NCBI GenBank assembly: GCA_947044405.1
Contig: CAMRHE010000197.1
Location: 1,054,001-1,118,000, forward strand
Direction: 5' to 3'
Source of the DNA: Leptodactylus fallax
Lineage: Eukaryota; Chordata; Amphibia; Anura; Leptodactylidae
Length of the DNA stretch: 64,000 bases
The notes below the pieces were generated by a model. The model was not told where the DNA came from, did no database searches, and worked only from the letters and a program-made list of their open reading frames with translations. Both the position numbers and the translations under genes were made by a program. How positions within the stretch are numbered: the stretch's first letter is position 1; the number at the start of each line of letters is the position of its first letter. Positions 9,470-23,400 of this stretch are shown here, piece by piece.

Positions 9470-11059
9470 TTACAAAATCAATTTATCCAAGAGTACTGCC
9501 ATCAGTGTTTCTCTGCCGGCCCCCCTGGTCCAAACCCTTCACTCCTCCTTTCCCTTCTTTTGGTCTTCGAAAGCGATTAAGTATCTAGGAGTACAACTCC
9601 TCAGTGACTTGGCGAACACATACTCGCTGAACTTACTGCCTCTTCTACATACCCTTCAGGCTGATCTTGATCGCTGCTGAAGATGAACGTACTCCCCAGA
9701 CTCCTATACCTTCTTCAGCTATCCCCATCATCTTGCCTAAAACCTTCTTCACTGCACTCCAGAAGACATTCACTAAATTTATCTGGGCCTTGAAGCTTCC
9801 GCGCATCACGAAGCACACTCTCTTCAGGCCCAAACAAAGAGGGGTATTGGCTTTGCCAGACTGCCTTGGTTACTACCTGGCTGCGACCACTGCACGTATC
9901 CTTGACTGGCACTGCTCTGCCCACTCTTAGCTCTGGGTTGCCGTGGAGAGGTCTCTGAGCCTGGTCCCTCTCAAGGCTTTATCTTGGCTCCATAAGCGAC
10001 ATTGGTTGGACAGCGCGTCTCAATCTCTCCCTTACGTTGCACTCCAAGTGCTGAGGGCCTGTCTCTGCTATAGTGCTGTTAGGTGTCTATTCAAAAATGA
10101 TAGCCCTATCTCGAGCAACCTAGACTTCTCCGCAGTCCTGCACTCCACTTTCCTCTCCCACACTCCGGACTTGCCGCTACTCGGGTAATCTCGACCTCCT
10201 CTTTCCTACTTCTCTCAGATCCCTTCAGGCTCCGACTCTACCACCTTTTACTGGCAGTACACGCAATTGAGCCACTTCTATGTCTCCATCAGGAAATCAC
10301 ACAATCTACTACGTAGGATGCTGTTACCCTTTGAACGTCTTTGCCTCTCCTCGGTAGCCCCATCTCATGCCAATTCACTTGTCTATAGCATGTTACTAGA
10401 GGACTCTGCTGATAATTTGCCAGCTTTTACAGGAATTTGGGAGCAGGAGTTGGGGGTTTTGTTCCTATCAGATGCCTTCCAGGCGTGCCACAAGTTTTCT
10501 ATTTCTTATAAGGCGCAGGAAACTAATTACAAAGTTCTTTTGCACTGGTAGAGTCCCCTCTTTTGTTCATGAAATCTATCCTTCCACATCGGATCGATAC
10601 TGGAGATGCAACACTGATCAAGCTACAATGGCGCACATCCGGTGGGGATGTTCACTCATGTCCCCTTTTTGGACGGATGTCCTATTAATTATTTGGACAG
10701 ACACCGGTATCGATGACCCTGCTCCTCTCCTCCTTTCCATATTCCCCAGGAAGTTTAGAAAACACACCCGCAGGTTACTCTGCTTCATGTTAGTAGCGGC
10801 TCAAACTGTCATTCCCAGGCTGTGGAAATCCCCGTCACCCTGCTCCCTGGCGTCTTGGCTACAGAAACTACTCCGCATACATAGTATGGAAAACCTGTTT
10901 GACGAACTGAAGCAGGTTGACAAGGCCCATTGGCAGACATGGATCCTCTGGGATACTTTCTACTACTCCGCAGATTTTCAGTCAGCCTTTATCTCTCCTA
11001 CCTCACGACGCTCTTTCTACTCCCATTTGTCTTCTTCTTTTAGGTTACCGATTTTATAA
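9470..11059 (+). pseudogene. LINE ORF2 C-terminal part, broken
   Basis: Fragments typical of the L1-type C-terminus: FIWALKLPRITKHTLF at about 9777, YKVLLHWYRVPSF across the frame change near 10540, and RYWRCNTDQATMAHIRWGC with the Cys-rich ending that precedes the 3' UTR. The role in L1 is RNA binding. Several frame changes are present. Confidence 0.75.
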
Positions 11060-11552
11060 TGTTTAACCTTTGTTATGCTTACTTTGTTTTATTTTGCTGT
11101 TTGACTCTGCTGCCTCAGAGTAATTACTTGTCCCCCCCACCCTCTTCTCCTCCCTCAGCTATCCTGTTGTTGTTACCCCCCGGTGTTCCTCTACATACCT
11201 TTAACCTCTCCCCTCCTCCCGTCTTTACTTTTATTGCAAATCTTCAATAAAAACGTTTAATGCAAAAAAAAATAATTATTATTTATTTTTATTTTTTTTG
11301 GCATAAGTTTTAATTCGGAGGATAAGGGAGGCGGTTTGCATTGCATGTGTTTTTTAAAGGTTACCTCCATTCAAAGCTTAACAGTTATAATAATGATCTA
11401 ATAAATACATAGGAAGATAAAATATGCTGACAGATGTTTGCAGCTTATATTTGGGAAGTTTATACCTGCCCATATCACTACAGTATTTTCTATCAGTAAT
11501 TTTGGCTGTTTTTTGCTTTTCTTGTAAATGTGTTGTTTTTCTGTTCTAACAG

Positions 11553-11688
11553 AAATGTAATGACTGTCTCATAATTAACAATGATGCTCGTACCAAAGAT
11601 GCCTTGGAGTACTTGGAAAACTTTTTCAAAAATATCAGAAATGGTACTTTTAATGAAATTGAACAGAAGCTAGCAAAGATGTTTGAAG
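11553..11688 (+). CDS. RIGI: RIG-I exon a (helicase insertion region)
   Basis: Reads [20 protein letters not shown] onward, matching the human [20 protein letters not shown] segment. Acceptor 'ttctaacag', donor 'gaag|gtacaa'. The exon starts in phase 0 and ends in phase 1. Confidence 0.93.
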
Positions 11689-14600
11689 GTACAAAATAAA
11701 TCTTATCATTAGCAAGAGAACATTTATTCATTAATATAGCGAAATTAATCTACTTAATAATCTACCTAATAATCTACCACTTCTTTTGGCACAGAGCTGC
11801 AATATTGTTTCTCTACCCTTGCAAATGAATTTTTTATGGCCAATGATCCAGAATATCCCATAGTCTGTCGCCCATCAGGTCTGATTTAATTAGGTCTTAA
11901 AGGAAATTTACTGGTTTACAGTTTAAATAACATAGAATGTACGGTATGTTTTCAACTAGAGCTCCAAAATTCAAAAATATGAATTTCTGGAGTACAGAAA
12001 ACAATGTACAACAGATTACAGGCTGATATGAACAGCTATTAAATATTTTTCCAGTTGGATAAATAATGAAAAGGGGCACCATGTATTGTTAGTAAAAATT
12101 GCCATGAAAACAAATTTTAACAGGTTCCCTATAACCACATTCTTGTCATATGACACCTGGTGGGAAGGGAGGCACTGTTACAGACAGAAAGAAGCCTGGT
12201 CAGTGGGGGACAACCATCTGGGGCAGAGACATGTGTGGCCAGTGGGAAGTCACAAACTAGGTCAAAAAAGTGTTTGTTGGCCAGGGAAATGGCAGCAGGG
12301 ACAACAAGTTACTACTTGAATGGACAGTGATGATCCTTTTATTTTACCTAATATAGGGTTATGCTAGGTTCACACTAGAGCTGCTTAACTGTTGTTCTAG
12401 TCTGTTGGAGGACCAGGACAATGGATAGGCGAACTACAAAAAACTACCACAGAGTCCGAAGGACTCCATTGACTATAATGGAGTTTGTTGTTTAAAAACT
12501 GAAAACAGCAAAGGAAAAAGTCCTCTGTGCATTACTTTTTCCTCTGCCAATTTTCATATGGATACTGCGACGGAGTCTTCAACTGAGACTCTGGCGTAGA
12601 TGTGAACATATCACAGAATAGGAAAATTCCCTTATCACTGTATGTGGATAACTCTAATGTAGCTTAAACCCACACCTGTGTGTTCCAAGATTGAATGTAT
12701 ATAGTTAACTCTGTGTGTCTTATTTACATGAATATTGTAACCCATGATATTTAACAGTAAGTACAGTACTAATACTCAACCCTTGGGGGCACCAATGGAG
12801 GCCCACACACTGTATGAGGGCCTTATATTGTATAGGGGGCAGTTATGTGGGACTTTGGGGGGAGAATATTAAAGGGATTAGTTATCCACCTTTCTAATAT
12901 TGGTGGCCTCTCCGTACACTGCTATATAATCCTGCAATATGATGCTTTTGTGAACTGCAGTCCTGTTTTGATCTAGCTTGATGGATTAAGCAGAGATTTT
13001 AGAGTGAATGTCAGGTTAGGAAGGGAAGGGAGAAGATAAAATAAATTGCAGTGTTTCTTATATGCACTTGTACTCAGGATTCATGAGTAGTTTGTTAAAA
13101 AGTTATTGACATTTAGCTGAGGAATTTTTGTATTTCCCAGTTTGCCTGCCAATGACTTGATTGGGCCCATATTCCTATGTAACAATATTCACCAGACTTT
13201 ATTTTTATATTCTTTTCTTGCAGCTGAATTGCCACAGTTGAAGGAAATTTCAAATGACAATGAAAACCCAAAGCTGGATGAACTGCAGTTTATCTTAATG
13301 GAATCCTACCAAGAGGACCCAGAGACCCGCACCCTTCTGTTTGTGAACACCAGAGCTTTAGTGGAGGTGACTTTAACTGAAAATAAAATACCTCCTCAAA
13401 AGTTCCAAACAACTACAGTGCAGCATAGAATATGTCCCAAAAGCTTCAAATACTACATTGCAGTAAAAAATATCTCCCCAGAGGTGTCAAACAAATACCA
13501 CAATGTATACCATAGATGCGGGTGCTGGAGATGGTAACAATGAGCTGCTTGACAGTTTCATTCATGAATTTCCTGGGTAGGAACTGAGCAGAAAGGGGTT
13601 GCTTCTCCTTCAAGCTGAGAATCTGGACCCTGACACTAGGAGACATATTGAGGTTTCAAGGAAGGGTTAGTGCTGGCAGGAAAATGATGGGAAAGCTGCA
13701 AGAGAAGAGAGTGAAAGAGACAGCATGTTACTCATAGCACTCTTGTACTGTACAGACTACACATAAGCATAGAACTGTGGTACTCTTTTTTTCCCTCTTC
13801 AGTTCGGCATTAAGCTTATGTGTAGAAGGTAATAAATTCAATCTCTGGGCATTATTGTAATCTTTAGCTGTTGAGGACCAGTGCCTGACAAGTGAATGAA
13901 ACTGCTGGGGCATACCTCACTCTTCAAGAAATGCTGCTGTAGGATGCTGTTAACAAAGATCCATTGTTGGTAATAAATAAAACAAATGGAATCTGAGATA
14001 TATGTTTTTCTCAACTATCCTGCTCTATTTATGGATCATTTCCACTGAGGAAAATGGGAATTGTTAGTTCATTGTGTCCTTATTATGTAAGTTGCCCCAA
14101 AGGTGGAGGAAGCACTTTAATAATTTGCTGTAAAAGTTACCCCTACAGCAACATAATGCCATGTTTTATTTTTAGGCTTTAAAAAAATGGATTGATGAAA
14201 CTCCAGAACTCAGCTTCTTGAAGCCGGAAATCTTGATGGGAAGGAACAGAAGACATGATAAATTAGGTACATAAAAATAACAAGAATATGTATAGCAAAT
14301 GCAAAAGATATGTGTTCATCTGGCATTCAGAACCATTTGTGATGCCTCATGCCACTAGAATTCAACAGGATGCACAATCCTTTTGTTCTTAAGAGGATAA
14401 GCTTCCTTTCTCCCAACTCACTTCTTATGAATTTTAGTCCACTTATCCCTTAGAGCATAAGTGTCTGGTGTTCTTGTCCCTAACCCCACTCATTGCCTCC
14501 CACTAAGCCAGCCAATTCACTTTGCTCGGTACTGATGAAGGACAACAATCCGGAAACAGCGCTGTATGCAGATAAGTGAAATTGGCTTGGCTAAAATCCC

Positions 14601-17600
14601 TTTTGCTGTCTCAAGGCTCGGTGAGTCAAAAGCAAATTGAGGATTTGTTACATCCAATAGAGGGCGCATGAGCTCCCCAGCTCCTTTCCCATAATGCCTT
14701 GTGATAAGCAGTGTCACTTGTCAGCAGGGTTTCTTTAACCATAGGGCAAACGGTGCACTTGCATCGTGCCAGAGAGGACGCAGATGAGTTGAATACAGCG
14801 ATGAAGCAGGAGCCGTCCGCGGACAGCTTCCGCTTCTTCACTGTGCTCCTGTATGCACCGGCCCTGGGAGCTGTAGGCGCGATGTGAAGACGTCACTCAC
14901 ATCGTGCCTGTAGCTCCCTCAACAGTCCAGAGAAGCAGACCTCAGACAGAGCAGCAGGGATGCGAGGAGAGGTAAGTATCAGTGTTTTATTATGTTAAAC
15001 TGTGGGGGCAAATGGAGGGGGAACATTAAACCAGGGGCAGATGAAAAGGGGGCATTAAACTGGGGGGCAGATGGAGGGAGAGACATTAAACTGTGGGCAG
15101 ATGGAGGGGGAACATTAAACCGGGGGCAGATGAAAAGGGGGCATTAAACTGGGGGCAGATGGAGAGAGAGACATTAAACTGGGGGCAAATGGAGGGGGAA
15201 CATTAAATCGGGGCAGATGAAAAGGGGACATTAAATGGGGCAGATGGAGGAAGGGACATTAAACTGGGGGCAGGTGAAGGGGGGCATTAAACTGGGGCAG
15301 CTGAAGGGGAGCATTAAACTGGGGGGCAGATGGAGGGGGAATTAAAATGGGGGCAGATGGAGGGGGCATTAAACTGGGGGAGATGAAGAGGAACATTAAA
15401 CTGGGGTGTGCAGATTAAACTGACATTAAGCTGGGGACATTAAACAGTGGGGTTTGCTGGACAGGGACATTAAACTGAGGGCAATTTGGAAGGGGACATT
15501 AAACTGGGGGCAACTGGAGGAGGACATTAAACTGTGGGGGTAGCTGGAGGGTAACCTGTCTGCCTCTAGTTGCCCCCAGTTTAACGTCCCCCTCTAGCTA
15601 CCTCCACGGTTTAATGTCCCCCTCCAGGAGCCCCCAGTTTAATGACCCCATCCAACTACCCCCATGGTTTAATGTCCTCCTCCAGCTGCCCCAGTTTAAT
15701 GTCCCCCTGTAGTTTTTTCATACTGTGGGGCAATTGGAGGGGAACATTAGAAAAATGGATGAGAATGAGCGGAGTCAATGTAGAAGTGGGTGGAGCTAAA
15801 TTTACATAGCGCACCGCACATTCTGTGTCCCTCTTTCTATCTTTTGAAAGTTGGGAGGTATGTTATAAATATTAGCCCCCTTAAAAATAAAAGTTTTTCC
15901 CTTATATACAATAGTTCCCCCTTTAAAAAAGTCCTCCTTAAAAATAAGTTTCCCACCCATAATAGTTCCCCTACTTATAAATAATAGTTTCTCTGTATAA
16001 ATAAAGGGGAACTATTATTTATAATGGGGGGGCTATTAGTTATAAATGGGGACTATTATTTAAAAGGGAGAACTATAAAGTAGTACTATTATTTATGAGA
16101 GGGAACTATTTAGAAGGGAAAACTATCAATAATAAGGGGGACTATTATTTATAAGGAGGGACAATTACTGACAAGGGACACTATTTATAAGCAGGGATCC
16201 TTATTTATAAGGCTGCATTATTATTTATAAGCAAGGAATCTTAGCCTCCCTTTTAAATAATAGTCCCTGAATATAAATAATTATTATTGATAAGGGTGCA
16301 GTTAGCTGTGAACAGGACATTTTATTTATAAGGGGGACTACTATTTATAAGGGCAGGGGCATGGCCACTTAGATTTTATGTGGCCAGTAAGAATGAATTA
16401 TACTATGTGGGGGGCCATTTTAATTTGGATGGGTCAGGTATGTTGGTGATGGGGGCGGGGCCCACTTATGAAGCCTTTGCACTGAACCCACCAATATGTT
16501 AAAACGGCCCTGCATGGCAGTGGTACACATGCTTGGCCACCGCTCTACTGTATTCACTTCACTGGCAGTCCTATAGAAGTGAATAGAGCATTGCACACCA
16601 CTGTTTCCATGATTACTGGGGATAAGGGATCTGATACAGTAGTTATACCTTATCTCGTGTATAGGGAATAAGTAACATTAGTGGGAGAAAACCTTTATTT
16701 TGTCATGTGATTTACTGTCCATGGTCATGTGATGAACACACAGGTGCACAGCTTGTTATAGTCAGCACAGTAATCAGATACCTGACTATAATGAGTTGCG
16801 CACCTGTGCGTGTACATCACATGACCATGGACTGATTTTTATCCATTGGGAGTAAGCAGAATGAAGGACAGCAAGCAGAGAGCTAGAAAACCCTGAGGAA
16901 TTGATACAGATAGTATATTGGAAAATTGTGCAACTTTTTATTATACAAACAATAACATTGCTCTGAAAGTGGCCAATCCCTTTAATTGTTAAATAGCTGA
17001 TGTCCAGTCTCCTGTCTGCGGCCATGCATTAGTGCCGATCGCACAGGGGAGTCATGAGGGAAGGATGTAAAAAAAAAAAAAATTAGTTTGGACTTTTTCT
17101 AATCCTTCCGCTGCCTATAGAATAAGCAACTCTGATGAACATGCCTGTGTACTGGACATGTAAAATGCATTAGGTGCATTAATAGGTGCAGATATATGTA
17201 TGGCATCTAAGCTACAGTTTTTATCTCCAGTTCTACCGAGCATAGTGTAATAGACTATGGAAGGAGGTGCAGCATATACAGTATTATATTAGGTCTGTTG
17301 TACCCATCTCTATTCTCTTTATCCCAGTGGACAATCCTGAATGTATGGGATTATAAAGGCTTTATAGCCATAGTTTTTACACTGATAGAACAAAATAAAA
17401 TCTCACTTTATTATATCAGGCAGTTGTTTTCAGATTTAGGTGAATGATTAATTTAATATATCCAATGGATTGTGTTTTTATAGATATAAGAACCAAGCTC
17501 ATATCATACAATGCCAGAACTAACCTCAGTACATAAATACACCAGAAGCAAGCTCACAACATAATTACAGTACATGAACCAAACTTATAAACCACCCAAA

Positions 17601-18177
17601 CCAAGTTCATAATATAACTATAGGTAACATCTCCTGATTAAAGTGGTCTGCTTTCTTTGCTTCTACTTCTGGTCCAGGCCTTTATGAAGACTTTTCCTGG
17701 CCATGACTTATTTCTGAAGACTTTTTGTCGCCCAGATATCTCCAGTTGCTTACTTTTGCTGCACATTCCCACACTGTGCCCCTAAAAATAAGTCACTTAT
17801 AGTGCCCCCTAAGGCTAGGTTCACACTAGCGCTCGATCTCTGCTCGGGGATTCCGTTCCCCTTTCCGCTTTAAAAACGTGGAGAGAAAAGTCCTGCAAGC
17901 TTCTTTTTGTTTAGGCCACAACTACCCATAAATCTATACTCCATTGCTGGGCGCAATCTTCTCCCACTATGGCAAAGTTGAGTTTCTTTTTAAGATGAAT
18001 TGGACAGAAACTGTATTAAACAAAGCGGATGCCAAAACTTTTCCTTTTGTGGGAGAAATTCATTACAACTCTTCCAAACACCACCAAGCAAGCAAAGGAC
18101 TATTTCCAACTTACGTCTTGATATATGACTGAGCAACAGTTGTGAACCAATTCCTGTATAGAGATGGGTTTCTATTC

Positions 18178-18231
<54 letters not shown>

Positions 18232-20414
18232 TTGTTGTTCTCTGATAGTGCATGGAGAGGTGGAACAGCTGAAGAGTTAGGATAGCTTGCATGAGCTTTT
18301 ACCCCCCGCCCACCAAAATTTGTTGTCTTGTTCAATGTTACGTAGCCTTGTTTCTTTTTACACTTTGGTGACTAATATGATTTTTTTTTTTTTTTTTTGC
18401 CCCTCCTGAATAGAATAGTACTATACAAAATGTCCTATGACTATAATAGCGCTAGTGGAAGAGTGAAGAAATCAGGCGATACCTTTTAGAGGCTGAGTAT
18501 ATTTGATAAGTAATCTTTCGAGAGTGCTAGCTCTCTTCAAGAAAGTGGGACCTGGGGACAATTTATATGCGCCTTTGGCTGTCATCCGTCCTTACAGACA
18601 AGTCTGTTGGTTGGTGTGGCATATATCTTAGTAAGATTTTTGGTTTGATTAGCAGCAAAAGCAATATCTTTTCCATTGATACAGCTACTACTTAAAAACG
18701 CCATTTCCTCTTGTTTTAGGAATGTCCCTCCCTAGTCAGAAAGGAGCTCTGGAAACATTTAGAACTTCTGGAGAGAGCAAATTGCTGATCGCTACATCAG
18801 TGGCTGATGAAGGCATCGATATACCTGCATGTAATCTTGTTCTTTTGTACGAGTATGTTGGCAATGTCACCAAGATGATCCAAGTCAGAGGTACAACTAA
18901 CTCAATACTAGCATGACTTTTGAGCTATAGTTTTGTTAAGTGGTATAGATCCATCCATGTTTTACAGATTCCTTGGGTGTTGCAGTCAACTCAGCTGTTG
19001 TAATATACTGCTGGTGAAGAAGGGGCGTTTACTGGGAAGGGACTCTGTATCAGGCTACTTTTAGCCTTATACAGGTGCATCTCAATAAATTAGAATATCT
19101 TTGAAACGTTCATTCATTTCAGTAATTCAGTAATACAATTCATAATCCGCGTCTTCCATGATTGTGTGTCCTACTGAACCAGACTGAGGGACCATTTAAA
19201 GGCTTAGGAAACCTTGGCAGGTGACACACTGAATTTACAATACTGAACTTTTTTACAATATTCTAATTTTCTTAGATTTGGGTTTTCATTACCTGTAATC
19301 TATAATCAACATTTACAGAAATAAAACACTTGAAATAGAACACTCTGTGTGTAAAGAATCTAGAAAATATAGGGGCACTTTAATTTATACGAAAGAAACT
19401 TTCAAAGATATTCTAATTTATTGAGATGCACCTGTAGCTATGTATGATTGTAGAAGGCCCTGCTTCCAGTGACATACTATCCTATGGTTATTAAAGTACC
19501 CTTCATGTAATATAATATAATGGCCCCCACACTTGATGGTGATGGTTAAGGAGCGAGTGGTAAGCAGCTTCCATTACTTACCACTCTGCTCCATTCTTTC
19601 TCTGATCACCAATGGGTGCTATCCTTACTTTACAAGCGCTTTCTTCAGTACTGATGGAGCCGATCATTGCAGCTACAGACCCCCCATAGAGTGAGTGGTA
19701 GGCTGCGTTCTATACTCACCACTCTGCTCTGGGCACAGAGTGCTGACTTTACAGAAGGCCCTGGAGCAGAAGGGTGAGTACTGAATGCAACTTGCCACTT
19801 GTTCCCCAGGGCCCCTGTAACTGCAGTGAGCACCTCCAAAAGTACTGATGGAAGCACTCATTGCGCTTGTAAAAGTAAAGATGGCAGGCACGGGCGTTCA
19901 ACTAACCACAGCATGTACCCCTGAGGGTATGTGTACTGCAGGTGGAGAACCACTGGGCTAGAGCTAAGTTCCCATTCCTGTCCTAATAGCACTGCTACAT
20001 CAGGAGTATTCAATTCTCAGTACTATAAGTCAGAGGTACCATGGACACTATGCTGCATGTCATCCACAGCATAGTAGCATCGGCAGACACCTGGTACAGG
20101 ACGTGTTTTTGAGAGTGATCTGCTGTGATCTGTAGGCTACTAGGTGTCAGCTGATGCTCCTATGCTGCATGTAATCCACAGCATAGTAGCACCTGGTAAA
20201 AAGACGTGTTTTTGAGAGTGATCTGCTGCTGTAGCCTACACCAGATCATCACTTTCCACTTACCTGGTTACTAATGCTGCTCCCAGGACCTGTTCTTGCA
20301 CATTATGTGTGTGTGTGTGTGTATTGAGGGGGAAAAATATTACTGCTAAGGCACTATTACAGTTATATTGCCTGCCCCCCCCCCCAGTTAATAACACTGT
20401 AATAGACACCCCCC

Positions 20415-20445
<31 letters not shown>

Positions 20446-23400
20446 ACACTAACTATAATTACAATATACTTACCTGGTTACTAATGCTGCCCCAACCCTG
20501 TCCAGCCACTAAATACCCCACCCCCCCACCGAGCCATGGGAAAACTGCTGCTTTAAGTAACCACTCCTGATGGTTCAAGTAGGCGACCGCGGTGGAGTTG
20601 TTGGTCTGGACTCTGACCTGGACACCCTTGGAGAAAAGAAACATTGAGACAGGGCTAAGAAGATGGCCTTTAGTTCCAGCAGGTTGATCTGGAGGGAGGA
20701 CCACAGGCCCAAAACGGTCAAGGCACCGAAGACCGCTCCCCAGCCGGAAAGACTGGTGTCAGTGGAAATCACCTGCCAAGGAAGGGGAAGAAAGGACTTC
20801 CCTTGAGAGATTCCTGGGGAGGAGAGCCACCAAAGAAACTCTCGACAAACCCGGGAAGGCAAGAGAATCAGGTGGTCGAGGCTGGATGGACACTTGTCCC
20901 AGCAGGCCAGAATCGCCAGTTGCAGAGGATGCGAGTGGAACTGTGCAAAAGGGACGGCCATTGTGCCCCGGACCCGCATGCAGAAACGATGAGAGCACGG
21001 GGGTTTCCTCTGAAGGCGGGACACACTGGTCCGAAGGGCCAGGATCTTGGACTCTGGGAGGAGAATATCACCCTTTTGCGTGTTGAAGATCATGCCCAGA
21101 AATTCCATGGGCTGAGAAGGCACGGGACAGGACTTTTCCTCGTTGATGGAGGCGAGTGGCTGGCGCTTAGAACGCCACTGGGGGAGGAGAAAGATTTTTA
21201 CCCCTGTGGCTTCAGAGATTACTTTCTCTAGACCCTTACTAAAAAGCCGTCCCTGTTCATCCCAGGAGAAGGGAAGGGCCACGACCACCTTGGAAGCAGA
21301 TTCAGCGTTTCATGAAGGGATCCAGACAGTATGGTGGATTGCCATTGCATTTGCAGCCTCCTTGGCATAATGTCGAGCTGCTTCCAGGAAAGCATCGCAC
21401 AGGTACTTGGAAGCGTTCAGGATTTGAGAGACGAGCAGCTGGTTGTCCTGGAGGGGAGCCTCATTGAAGAGACCCGTCTGGTGCTGTTTGGCCCAGGAAA
21501 TGCATGCCTTGCTGACCCAAGAAGCAGTGAAGGAAGGCCACAGGAAGGAGGCCGCTACGAATGCCGCATTGGTGAGAGAGAGGGTTCTGCCTGTCGGAGT
21601 GGAGCCGTGAGCTGTGGCCCTATCCAGGGAGCGACCAGAGGAAGGAGAGGAGGACTGAGATCGGTAGGAAGATTTCCTGGTCCTTTTGTGAGGACAGTTC
21701 TTAGAGGAACAGGAACTATGATGCCGAACAGGGAGGGGCCTGGAAGCAGTCGACTGAGTGGCGATCTGGGAAGGCAGCCGTTCCAGAGTTTCCACCACAA
21801 ACTGATTAAGTCTAGCAAGGTCACCTATAGCACAGGGAAGGATCTGCTAGAGAGGGGCCGGGAGGTTCCTGAACTGGCTTAGGTGGAAAGCAGAGAGAGC
21901 AGATTGGCTCAGGCTGGCCGCATGGTAACTTTTTGTTACAGCAGTCGCACGTATAAAACGTAACGGCACTGGAGGGGGCCAAGGGGTGGGTTGGCTCTTC
22001 ATGGGAGCACATGGCGGAGAGGGCCCAAGGAAAATAAAGGGGTAACCGGGGACCAGACCACAGGAAGGAGGTCCAATCGCCAACTGCTACAGGGAGGCTG
22101 CACAGAGAGTTAGTTTAGGTGCTGTATCCCTCAGGAAAGTCAGAGAAGTCCTGAGGAAAATGCAGGCTGCTTGAGAGGCAAAACAAAACAGGAAAAATAA
22201 CTTTTCCTGAGGAGAGCAGAGGGGGGGGGGGATATTGAGATGCAGAGGGACCTCCCTGGGTTGACCCTGACCAAAAGGAGAGGTCAGGAGGCCCGGGAAA
22301 CCCAGGGAGAGGGCAGGCCTAGATGTGGCCTAATCCCCAGCAGCGGTAAAAAATGGAAGCCAGGTGCCATAGTGAGTGGGGGCCATCTTCTTAAATGGAG
22401 ACCCCCAAGGCAAGACCCCTTAAATAGCCCCAGAGGCTTTTTTTTCCCCCCTATATAAGATGAGAATGAGGCCCTGAATATGCCCTGAGAGAAGGAGAGG
22501 GGGAGATGCACATAGTCACCCATCTTCTTATACTCACCTGTCTGGTGTCTTTTCAGTGGACCTCGCACTTGGGAGTGGGATCACCAGCTATCCGGCCTCC
22601 GATGCAGAGAATGGAAACTGGGTGACTGGTGAGGCGCTCTTTGCAGAACGATGCGCACTCAGGGGGCGCGACTTGTGTGGCATACATGATGGAGACCCCC
22701 CCCTGCACCTGAAAAAGAAAGATAAAATAAAAATGATGCAAGACAGTAAGACCTGAGTCAGGTCGTGTCTGCCTCCTACAGACAGTAGGTTAAAATCTCC
22801 TAATGGCCAGGTCTATACCCATGGTCCTGTGTCACCCAGTGAAATAAGCGAGAAGAAAAAAATTCCAGGTGAGGCTGCAGTGGAAGTACATGCAGAGGAA
22901 CAAGATGGGTGGTACTTGGTGGAAAGAAGTGGAAGAGATGCTGCTCATGTATTCCTGTAGTTTCCAGGAAGCCCTGTGCAAAGGAGTGACAGACCGACAA
23001 GTTACATAGAAGGGCAAGTTCTGGATGGGTGATCAAACTGAGACCATAACACAGGTGCCCTTTTCCACCTAATAACCACTTAGAGACCGATCAATGACTT
23101 TTAAATGTTGGAGCAGTCCACTATTATCTGTTTAGAGCCATTTTTACATTGCCCTGAAAATAAATAAGCCCTCATAAGGGTTTGTTGTTGGAAAAAAAAA
23201 AATTGTACGGGCTCTTGCAGGGTACAGAAGTAAAGAAAAAATATAGCTCGCAATGTGCATAAGGCATTAGCACTTTCCAACTGCAGACTACTGTTGGTGG
23301 GCAAAAAATAAAGGGAATTACAGTAATAAACACTTCCCTGGGCATGGCAGCAAAGCTAAAGTAGATTTATGTATACAATGAAACCTCTCCAAAAAAAACA

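Larger units (their letters stand above)
6466..11275 (+). mobile_element. Decayed L1/Tx1-type LINE
   Basis: About 4.8 kb on the plus strand with APE endonuclease, reverse transcriptase and C-terminal fragments in order, ending 'aataaaaacgtttaatgc' and a short A-run. The flanks both contain 'aattattatt' (before 6466 and after about 11262), a possible target-site duplication. ORF2 is broken by many stops and frameshifts. The expected ORF1 is short or lost. It lies in the RIG-I intron in sense direction. Confidence 0.88.
20459..22560 (-). mobile_element. DIRS-like retroelement fragment, antisense to RIG-I
   Basis: Minus-strand frames show a gag-like part (21798-21310) and then a reverse transcriptase/RNase H part (21288-20500). 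Typical DIRS phrases are [20 protein letters not shown] and [14 protein letters not shown] followed by [14 protein letters not shown]. The tyrosine recombinase and the outer ends are missing. The element lies inside the intron between RIG-I exons d and e, in antisense direction. Confidence 0.72.

Noticed and set aside
14995..15730. CRISPR-like array
   Set aside because: Units are head to tail without spacers, vary in length and sit in a vertebrate intron; it is a minisatellite.
20803..21231. Plus-strand open frame of 142 codons
   Set aside because: It is the shadow of the DIRS-like RT/RNase H frame on the other strand.
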